Part shown: piece after piece, positions 55,756 through 64,000 of the stretch
How the letters are laid out: each line of letters starts with the position of its first letter
Position numbering within the stretch: the first letter of the stretch is position 1
NCBI GenBank assembly: GCA_964019695.1
Contig: OZ026530.1
Coordinates: 42,641,716 to 42,705,715, forward strand
DNA: 64,000 nt
Direction of reading: 5' to 3'
Source: Loripinus fragilis
Taxonomy: Eukaryota > Mollusca > Bivalvia > Lucinida > Lucinidae
Program-made: the position numbers and the translations under genes
The notes under the pieces: model-generated
What the model was told of the DNA's origin: nothing
What the model saw: only the letters and a program-made list of their open reading frames with translations
Databases searched by the model: none

Positions 55756-56429
55756 CCAAGCCGTTTGTCAAAATTTAATCGATTTATATTGGCGGAGGGG
55801 ATGTTCGTGGTCAATTGAATGAAGAAGTCTGGCTGGGGGTGAGGTAGGTATTCGCCTGGTCATTTTGACGATTGTTAATGAAATAAATTAAATGTTATAT
55901 GTTTTGTTATTTGATGTGTTGTTTGACCTAAGTGTAAGACAGTTTTGTGTTTTTGCGGTTAAGCAGTAAGGAGATTATCCAGTATCACCCTTTCGGCATG
56001 TCTCAAGGCTAGGGTCTTTTATCTCAACTTTTATCTCTGCCCTATCGCTCAGTGAGACTTCCTAGGTCGGATGCACTCCCCCCTGCCCAACCTGTGTATG
56101 CGTGTGTTTGTGGTTAAAAGGAGTTGGGCGATTCTCCAGGTCAACCTAAGACTGGCATATGCTTGGCACATAGCACGCAACTCGTGACATACGTCATTGT
56201 AGGCAATGATCGATTGGGCTCTAGGCCTGGGCTCACGGCGGGAATAGCCTGGCAAATGTGATATGATTTTACTTTTACATTGTCTCCTTAATGCGAAGGA
56301 AATATAGGTGTTTGATAGACATAGACAAACATGGCAGTGCAGTATGATAACAGACTGCGGGGGAGAACTGTCATGGTTTTGCCAGCTAGCTGTCCCTACA
56401 GTGTGGTGGTTACTTTGGGGAACTGCAGA

Positions 56430-56665
56430 CACAAAATCAAAGTCCTCGACATTCCCAAGGGCTGGTGGGCAGTGGTCACAAATGACTAGTGCATAGAGGC
56501 AAAGAAAATATGCGCACCAATAATTTGTAACAATGCGCCAGTCGGGTAAATGAGCTGTTAGTACAGGGTCATACCAGGAACCTGCAACCAAAAAATCAAA
56601 GTCCTCGCTGTTCTCCCGCTCTGTGGGCTGTAGTTACGAATGACTTGCGTATTAGACGATGTAGA
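56430..56665. repeat. Tandem duplication of about 155 bp
   Basis: Blocks aaaatcaaagtcctcg (56439 and 56594), gggctggtgggcagtggtca / gtgggctgtagttacga, aatgactagtgcatagagg / aatgacttgcgtattagacg and gcgcaccaataattt / gcgcaaccaaataatg recur in order. The 180-codon minus frame over this region begins with TTG just inside a ttttttggttgcag acceptor-like site and is probably repeat sequence. Confidence 0.65.
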
Positions 56666-56795
56666 GCGCAACCAAATAATGTGACCCCCGTTAACATATC
56701 TGATGAACAGCCTCCTCAATATTTTTATTTAAATATTATTGTCTGTTGCTCTTGTAATATTTGTCCTAGAGCTGTCGAGCAAGCAACATAAATAT

Positions 56796-57025
56796 ACGAA
56801 GCGGTAACGCGAGAAAACCTGTCTTCTGGGTTTCCGACAAATTGAGTCTCAAACCAGTCTCCTCGGCTAAACAGGCAAGCTAGAAAATTGAAGTTTCGCT
56901 CGTAGTGGGTCTAGATATGATTCTTCTAAAAAGCAGATAACAACGTTACTGATGAAATTGCACCGATGCGCAGGCTCGTCTGCGCCTTTGTTATTACAAA
57001 TCAACGAAGACAGTTTTTCTCAGTC
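56796..57025. mobile_element. MITE with 'gcgagaaaacctgtctt' ends, copy 2
   Basis: Left end gaagcggtaacgcgagaaaa + cctgtcttctgggtt; right end aacgaagacagtttttctca. Interior with gaagtttcgctcgtagt and gatgcgcaggctcgtctgcg, parallel to 17760-18006. Confidence 0.7.
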
Positions 57026-57571
57026 GCAGTCCAATTGCTATATGTAATTTTACCATGAACGCTTTGAAAGTTTGATTTTCGTGAAATATGATATAACTCA
57101 GACAGAATTGTTATTTGCGCAGTACCTTCAAAGCATTCGCAGTGTGTATTGTAGACACACCAAGAGTTGTCCTGCTGGTGACCGTTTTCTTTGTCATACA
57201 ACCTCATATACGAAAGTAAACATGGTAATCATTGAGCTGTATAAACCACGTGTTACCCATATGAAATACATTGAGGGAAAATGAGGAGTTTTCTAAATCG
57301 AAAACGACTAAGTTATTTTATTTTACAAGAAATTCCAGACTTAGTTTCAAATCTTAAATGTTCAGAAATGCAATTGTATATTAGGCGGTGATACATTATA
57401 TGCATGTGCAAAAGTTCAGTCCGAAATGATATCGTTAAAGACATTTTAAAAAAGAAAAACGATGTCCACTGAATTTCTGACGGCACAGTAGGCACACGCA
57501 ACAAATACATAGAGACGAGTCGTCTGTGTACCATTGCCCGCTAGTTCGTATATTTAAAATTAAAATTTATT

Positions 57572-59385
57572 AATGGTACCATGAAACAGGCTGCACTTTC
57601 TTGCTCAAATTGTTTATGGCACCATGAAACAGGCTGTCCTTCTAGTTAGAAAGGTTTATGGCATCATGAAACGGGCTGGTCCTATTGTTGCTAAACGTTT
57701 ACAGCACCATGAAACAGGCTAATCCTTCTGGCTCGAAATAGTTATGGCACCATGAAACAGGCTGGTTCAAACAGTTTACTGTAAATTCGGAAATTTTCGC
57801 GAGGGTTTTATTTTCGCGAAACTTCGCGTATGCGGAGTTTCGCGAAAATAAAAGCTTCGCGAAATGGTGAAAGCTCTTTGTCCTTTATTGATGAAGGTAA
57901 ATTATGCCAAATTCGCGAATTTTTAACGTGACTAATATGTCTTTTAACACTATTCGCGAAAATAAAATTCTCGCGAAAATTTCCGAATTTACAGTATAGC
58001 GCCATAAAATAGGCCAGTCCTTCTGGTTCAAAATGTTAATAGCATCATGAAACAGACTGATCCTTCTGGTTCAAACAGTTTACGATGCCATAAAACAGGA
58101 TGGTATTTTGGTTCAAATGTTAATGACACCATGAAACAGGCTGATATTTGTGGTTCGCAATATTAATGACTCCATGAAACAGGCTGATATTTGTGGTTCG
58201 CAATATTAATGACTCCATGAAACAGGCTGCAACTTCTGGCTCAAAATGTATATGGCACCATTAAACGGACTGGTCCTTCTAGTTTAAAATGTTTATGACA
58301 CCATGAAACAGACTGATCCTTCTAGTTCAAACAGTTAATGACGCCCTAAAACAGGCTGACATTATGGTTCAAATATTTATGGCACCATGAAACAGGCTGA
58401 TATTTTTGGTTCGCCTTATTAATGGTACCATTAAACAGGCTGCACTTTCTTGCTCAAATTGTTTATGGCACCATGAAGCATGCTAATCCTTCTAGTTTGA
58501 AAGGCTGATGGCATCATAAAACGGACTGGTTCTATTGTTGCTAAATGTTTACAGCACCATGAAACAGGCTAATCCTTTTGGCTCGAAATAGTTATGTCAC
58601 CATGAAACAGTCTGGTCAAACGGTTTATAGCGCCACAAAACAGGCCAGTCATTCTGGTTCAAAATGTTCATAACAACATGAAAATGACTGATCCTTCCGG
58701 TTCAAACAGTTTATGACACCATAAAACAGGCTTATATTCTGTCTCAAATGTTTATGGGACCATGAAACAGGCTGATATTTCTGCTTCGCAACATTTATGG
58801 CACCATGAAACAGACTGATCCATCTGGTTCAAATAGTTTATGACGCCTTAAAACAGGCATAATGGTTCAAATGTTTATGACACCATGAAACAGGCTGATC
58901 CTTCTGGTTCGCAATATTAATCGCACCATGAAACAGGCTGGCCCTTCTGGCTAAAAATATTTATGGCACCATGAAACAGACTGGCCCTCCTGGCTAAAAA
59001 TGTTTATGACACAATGAAACAGACTGTTCCTTCTGGCTCAAAATGTTTATGACACCATGAAACAGGCCAGTCCTTCTATTTCAAAATGTTTATGGCTTCA
59101 TGAAACAGGCTGTTCCTTCTGGTTCGCAATATTAATCACACCATGAAACAGGCTGGCCCTTCTGGCTAAAATATTTATGGCACCATGAAACAGACTGGTG
59201 CTTCTGGTTTAAAATGTTTATGCCACCATGAAACAGGCAGGCCCTCCTGGCTAAAAATGTTTATGACACAATGAAACAGGCTGGTCCTTCTGGTTTAAAA
59301 TGTTTATGCCACCATGAAACAGGCAGGCCCTCCTGGCTAAAAATGTTTATGACACAATGAAACAGGCTAGTCCTTCTGGTCAAAC
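57572..59385. repeat. 43-bp minisatellite with higher-order repeats
   Basis: Unit: caccatgaaacaggctgatc + cttctggttcaaaatgttta + tgg, about 37 units. The segment from 57572 and the segment from 58421 are higher-order copies: both start aatggtacca and share the same sequence of variants, with a net period of 631 bp once the inserted MITE is removed. Near the right end an 87-bp dimer (gccaccatgaaacaggcagg...) is itself duplicated (59190-59275 and 59277-59360). Confidence 0.95.
57779..57994. mobile_element. 216-bp TA-flanked MITE inside the minisatellite
   Basis: Terminal inverted repeats ctgtaaattcggaaattttc + gcgag / ctcgcgaaaa + tttccgaatttacag; TA on both sides (57777-57778 and 57995-57996). 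Inside is a palindrome cgcgaaacttcgcgtatgcg + gagtttcgcg. TA duplication suggests a Tc1/mariner-type source. The short minus frame over it is a by-product. Confidence 0.92.
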
Positions 59386-59582
59386 AATTAATAACACTAC
59401 ATACTTGTCACAAATGAGTTGCCTTTTTGACAAAACACTTTTTGGAACCAATGAAAAGTTGCAAAAGTCAAATGTGCAACAAAATGTGCCGTATCTAGAT
59501 TGATCTCTGAATTTTGACAATACATATTTTGAAAATAATGAAGTAATAGTGAAGACGTTCTGTGGGAATGTTCAGTATCTAA

Positions 59583-59944
59583 GGCCAGAATTTTTTTATT
59601 AGTTGATTAACGGGATTTTTTTTCAGATTTAGGGTCGTGGGGACGAAAAAAATAAATAATTTTCAGAGCTTTTTTTTTTTTTTTTTTTTTTATATCTCTA
59701 GATAATAGGTAAACCAACAGTCTGTGTTAAATCTTTAAATACGATGGTCAGGGCAATCACTTTTAACAGTATCACTCTCAAAAATACACAGTCAGAACCT
59801 CAAAAAAATTTTTTTCAACAAAACAAATAATATTTAGAGTAGGCCGATAAAATAAAAAAAAATTTAGAAATTAATTTTTTTTTCTACTTTCCGGAAAATT
59901 ACAGTAGGAGGGTTCGTAAATCAACTAATAAAAAAATTCTGGCC
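59583..59944. mobile_element. 362-bp MITE flanked by TAA (PIF/Harbinger-like)
   Basis: Terminal inverted repeats ggccagaatttttttattag + ttgatt / aatcaactaataaaaaaatt + ctggcc. The trinucleotide TAA stands on both sides (59580-59582 and 59945-59947), as expected of PIF/Harbinger insertions. Interior has poly-T and poly-A tracts, no coding frame. Confidence 0.85.
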
Positions 59945-60045
59945 TAATAAAGTGTTTACATCGAACACATAAGCTTGTGTCAGAAGACCTGATTATCATA
60001 CCTATCTCTACGAGTGTAAAATTGAAATGCTTTACTTCCTTCAGT

Positions 60046-61171
60046 TTAAAGCTGCATAGTCTGTTACTTTTGATATTTTTCGATTTTTTTTATTTTCTTT
60101 TCAAATCATTTGTAAAAGTAGAATTAAGTTATGTTTTCACAATAAATCTGTTCACTATAGCTGAAAACTGCACGGAAAAGTGAATTATCTTATAAAACAG
60201 GTGTGTTTTTCTCTAGTTGGTTATTATTTGCGTCCCTCCAATAGTTATAGACAGTTAATTTTAACATAAATGCTGTTGTTTTGATACTGATAATTTGTTA
60301 AGATTTACGAAATTGGTTTTGTTTGTTTTGTTGCTTTACGTCCCAAGTCAACAGCTAAGGTCATTGTGGGACGGTCAGTTCATCTAACCACACTTTTTCC
60401 TGGGCAAGCTTGAACAAGCGGTTAACCAGTACTTCGTGCACATACTTTCGCTTGTAACTGACAACAACCCTTCTTGAATGATTCAGCGGAAGGGAGGAGA
60501 ATGACCGTAGAAATTATTTCATGATCAATCTCCACGAAAGTATGGGACCGGGCCGGGATCAAACTCGCGACCCCTGGATCTGCAGCCAGACTCGCATCTG
60601 TTGCCAGACACGTTACCGACTGCGCTACGCGGCCCGGTACGAAATTGGTAAAATGTTTACCTGAATTTTAGTTATTTTACTGTGTTATTGAAAATTCTAA
60701 CACACCTCGCCTATAGAGCCAATGGTTAAACTCAGTGATTTATTGGTTGATAAATCACTGCACATACTGCCGTGACGTCATTCAGCCGCCAGTTTGATTT
60801 CTAATGACGTCATCTATCACGTACATCATACTTAGACGGCGTAACGTCGTATTTACAACTAATGGGCGTCAAAAACGTACGTAAAAATACGTGTTTCAGT
60901 CCAAAAAATGTTTTGCGGGAAATTCTAATGCTCTATTCAAGATGGCGAAATCTGTATAGAATCTGATGGAATCGTTCATATTTTCAGCGTCGGTCAGTCG
61001 TAAGTTTATAAACCATTCGCGCTTCACACTCATGATTTATCCACTTTAACGACTGACCTCCAGCCAGTGATATATTAAGCAACAAATCACTGCGAGCGCG
61101 AATCTATTTCTTAAATAGAAACATTAGATCTAAAATTAAAAGATCACAAATTACAGACTATGCAGCTTTAA
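60046..61171. mobile_element. TTAA-flanked element (piggyBac-like MITE) with nested SINE
   Basis: Terminal inverted repeats agctgcatagtctgt / acagactatgcagct are bounded by TTAA on both sides (60046-60049 and 61168-61171). The core is 1118 bp including a 320-bp SINE. The interior has paired cagtgattta / taaatcactg blocks and a caagatggcgaaat YY1-like site at 60947. No transposase frame. piggyBac elements target TTAA, which is the basis of the class guess. Confidence 0.8.
60318..60637 (-). mobile_element. tRNA-derived SINE nested in the TTAA element
   Basis: The right end read on the minus strand is gggccgcgtagcgcagtcgg + taacgtg (A box) and ggggtcgcgagtttgatccc + ggccc (B box). The body ends at the left in gtcccaagtcaacagctaag and a tttgttttg tail. 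A perfect 12-bp target duplication, tacgaaattggt, stands at 60306-60317 and 60638-60649. Best-preserved SINE of its family in the window. Confidence 0.93.
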
Positions 61172-61224
61172 ACATGCAATTTGGATGATCAATTTAACCG
61201 TCTATTTGAGTATCCAAATATATA

Positions 61225-61466
61225 TGGGCCTCGATGCGAGAAAACCTGTCTTCAGGGTTTGCCAACAACACAGGCGCAGACCAGCCTGCGCATCCGGGCA
61301 GTCTGATCAGCGCCCTTGTTATTCGCTTTTTGGATAATATCATATGTAAACTTGCTACAAATGAAATTTTAATTTTTTAGCTAGCCTCTGTAGCTGAGTA
61401 GACTGGTTTGAAACTGACTTTGTCTGAAACCCCGAAGATAGGGTTTATCACAACGAGGCCCATATG
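61225..61466. mobile_element. MITE with 'atatgggcctcg' ends
   Basis: Left end atatgggcctcgatgcgaga + aaacctgtcttcagggttt; right end aaaccccgaagatagggttt + atcacaacgaggcccatat. Interior gcgcagaccagcctgcgcat. A relative of the elements at 17760 and 56796. Confidence 0.75.
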
Positions 61467-61628
61467 TTCTGAACTTCTGATCGAATAATAAGGCAAAGAC
61501 GTTAAGAACTGGGATACTTTTGCAAACTTTAAAGCCATGCTTATGGCTTGTCGTGTTTGCAAAAGTTGATATAGTAGCTAAGCATTAACTGTTTTAGCAA
61601 CATTCACCTATTTTTACAATTGTTAAAA

Positions 61629-63594
61629 CAAGCAAGACGACACTCAATCTATCTTAAGTATGTATTACCAAGCGTAAAAATCATTCAATCTATTTTGCCC
61701 ATGTATTAACAAGCCAGACCAATATTCAATCTATTTCACACATGTAATACCTAGCCAGAACAACATTTCATCTATTTTACACATGCATTACCAAGCCAGA
61801 ACAACATTCCATCTATTTCACACATGTACATGTATTACCAAGTCAGAACAACATTCCATCTATTTCACACATGTATTTCAAAGCCACAACAATATTCAAT
61901 CTATTTCATACATGCATAACCATACAAGAACAACATTTCATCTATTTTATACATGTATTACCAAGCCAGAACAACATTGAATCTATTTCACACACGTATC
62001 ACATGGCCAGAACAACATTTATTCTATTTCACACATCGATTACCAAGCCAGAACAACATTCCATCTATTAAAAAAATGTATTACCAAGCCAGAACAACAT
62101 ACAATCTATTTCACACATATATTACCAAGCTAAAACAACATTCAATCTATTACACACATGTATTACGAAGCCACAACAACATTCAATCTATTTCACATAT
62201 GTATTGCCATGCCAAACAACATTCCATACATTTTTCACATGTATTATCAAGCAAGAACAACATTCCATCTATTTAACAAATGTATTAACAAGCCAGAACA
62301 ACATTAAATCTACATGTATTTAACACATGTATTACCAAGCCAGAACAACATTCTATCTATTTTACACATGTAAAACCAAGCCAGAATCACATTTAATCTA
62401 TTTCACATGTGTATTACAAAGCCAGAACAACATTCAATCTATTTCACACATGTATTGCCAAGCCAGAACAACATTCGATCTATTCAACCCATATTTTACC
62501 AAGCCAGAACAACATTCCATCTATTTAACACAGATATTACCAAGCTAGAACAACATACAATCTATTTCACACATGCATTACAGAGCCTAAACATATTCCA
62601 TCCATTTGACACTTGTATTACCAAGCCAGAACAACATTCCATCTATTTTACCCATGTATTACCAAGCTAGAACAACATTCCATCTATTTTACCCATGTAT
62701 TACCAAGCCAGAACAACTTTCCACCTATTTCACCCATGTATTACCAAGCCAGAACAACATTCAATCTATTTTACACATGTATTACCAACACGAACAACAT
62801 TCCATCTATTTTACACATGTATTACCAAGCAAGAACAACATCGATCTATTTCACACATGTATTACCATGTCAGAGCATATTCCATCTATTTTACACATGT
62901 ATTACCAAGCCAGAACATGATTTCATCTATTTAACCAATGTATTAACACGCCAGAACAACATTAAACTATTTTACACATGCATTACCAAGCCATAACAAC
63001 ATTCAATCTATTTCACACATGTATTACCAAGTCAGAACAACATTCCACCTATTTAACCAATGTATTACCAAGCCAGAAGAACATTCAATCTATTTCACAC
63101 GTGTATTACCAAGCCAGAACATATCCCATCTATTTCACACATGTATTACCAAGCCAGAACAACATTTAATCTATTTCACACATGTTTTACTAAGCCAACA
63201 CAATATTCAATCTATTTTACACATGTATTACCAAGCCAGAACAACATTCCAACTATTTAACACATGTATTAACACGCCAGAACAACATTCAATCTATTTT
63301 ACACATGTACTACCATGCCAGAACAACATTTAATCTATTTCACACATGTATTACTAAGCCAGAACAACATTCAATCTATTTCACACATGTATTACCAAGT
63401 CAGAACAACATTCAATCTATTTCACACATGTATTACCAAGCCAGAACAATATTCCATCTGTTTTACCCATGTATTACCAAGCCAGAACATGATTCAATCT
63501 ATTTTACACCTGTATTTCTAAGCCAAAACCAAATTCCATCTATTTCACAATTATATCAGCGTGCCAGAACAAAATTCAACCTATATAACAATTG
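61629..63594. repeat. 41-bp minisatellite, about 48 units
   Basis: Unit: cacatgtattaccaagccag + aacaacattcaatctatttc + a. Period 41 bp, diverged at the left edge and more regular to the right. The plus-strand consensus has no stop triplet in any frame, so long overlapping frames arise. No spacers, so not a CRISPR array. Confidence 0.95.
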
Positions 63595-63631
63595 CGTCGT
63601 GACATGTGATTTTCAACAATGTGTCATTTTG

Positions 63632-63830
63632 ACATTTGTAGACTCAGACTAGCCTGTACAGACTCCCTTTATGTTTAGAAACTCCAAATAGTGTTCAGTC
63701 AGTAGCTTAACAATCATAGAATACTCAAGCGACAAGCAAAGGCTCTGATCAGACTGCGCGTATGTGCAGGCTGATCTGAGGCTTTGCTGGTCGCACATAC
63801 CATATTGTTGGAAATCTCATGTACTGGTAT
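63632..63830. mobile_element. Second copy of the 37131-37345 element
   Basis: Same ordered blocks: gtagactcagactagcctgt, ttagaaactccaaatagtgt, gtagcttaacaatcataga, ggctctgatcagactgcgcg, gcaggctgatctgaggcttt. It follows the minisatellite directly. Confidence 0.65.
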
Positions 63831-64000
63831 TAGCGAGCCAGAACAACCACACTGGTCAATGTAAACGCACTGGTGGTTGCTACAACGAGCTGGTTGTGGC
63901 CATTTTCCGCACTGGTGATGGCGTAAAAGGTAAACAAATCTATACCTGTTGACTTTATGGTTTATTTATAAGCTTTTATTAAATTTTGAATGTGTTTTAG

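Noticed and set aside
56049..56591. 180-codon minus-strand open frame following an acceptor-like ttttttggttgcag
   Set aside because: The start codon is TTG, the region is an internal tandem duplication, and no domain is recognisable; probably a repeat.
61783..63652. Many overlapping open frames of 60-127 codons with repeated YYQARTT/CITKPEQH motifs
   Set aside because: They are one 41-bp minisatellite read in three frames, with no flanking gene signals.

Overview
The window is nuclear DNA of a eukaryote with AT-rich, repeat-dense non-coding sequence. The best guess is a bivalve mollusc or another marine lophotrochozoan. I base this on remembered repeat motifs (tRNA-derived SINEs with a 'caaatcaaac' tail, the gtttggatccagatc/ggcctgatctggatc MITE, the AGCTCACCTGAG repeat, and a multicopy gene with the HALSGCDT motif), not on any search. 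Nothing looks bacterial, and there is no operon, CRISPR array or intact multi-exon gene. A 200-base run of N (34628-34827) marks an assembly gap.

Only two stretches code clearly: two C2H2 zinc-finger loci in opposite orientation about 13 kb apart. Locus A (19178-19615, minus) has five perfect fingers flanked on both sides by decayed fingers. Locus B (32959-33621, plus) has eight fingers, and its first and last have abnormal cysteine spacing. Both carry the finger-tip sequence SRVDSL, so they are probably local paralogues. Three further short open stretches end at splice-like borders (9392-9752, 25639-25780, 53562-53702, all minus) and may be exons of unrecognised genes.

Layout: 0-2.4 kb holds two tandem relics of a multicopy invertebrate gene, the second interrupted by a small TIR element. 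3-7 kb holds retroelement tails, a 206+206 bp fold-back and a 60-bp minisatellite. 10-13 kb holds a ggacggacgga-tailed repeat, a head-to-tail triplet of tRNA-Thr-like SINEs and another SINE head. 16.7-19 kb holds about 295-bp tandem units, a MITE, a SINE and a SINE-tail fold-back, next to zinc-finger locus A. 21.9-23.4 kb holds a 5'-truncated, frameshifted reverse-transcriptase element, a second 3' end of which lies inverted at 6.6-7.2 kb. 28.4-29.5 kb is an 83-bp array. 29.9-30.7 kb is a TIR element. 31.1-32.9 kb is a 125-bp array abutting zinc-finger locus B. 34.9-35.3 kb is a dense TTCTAGAA palindrome array. 36-49 kb is colonised by one MITE family, part of which has become a tandem array. 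49.4-49.9 kb holds clusters of CCCCGCGGGG palindromes. 51.5-52.1 kb is a 150-bp array. 57.6-59.4 kb is a 43-bp minisatellite with higher-order structure and a MITE insertion. 59.6-61.5 kb holds three DNA-transposon-like elements, one with a SINE nested in it. 61.6-63.6 kb is a 41-bp minisatellite open in all three plus-strand frames.

The genes do not form a pathway. The window reads as a gene-poor interval where mobile elements land in each other and their pieces are amplified into satellites. The best dated event is a 216-bp MITE whose empty site is preserved in a paralogous copy of the host minisatellite, with the offset difference (218 bp) equal to element plus TA duplication.
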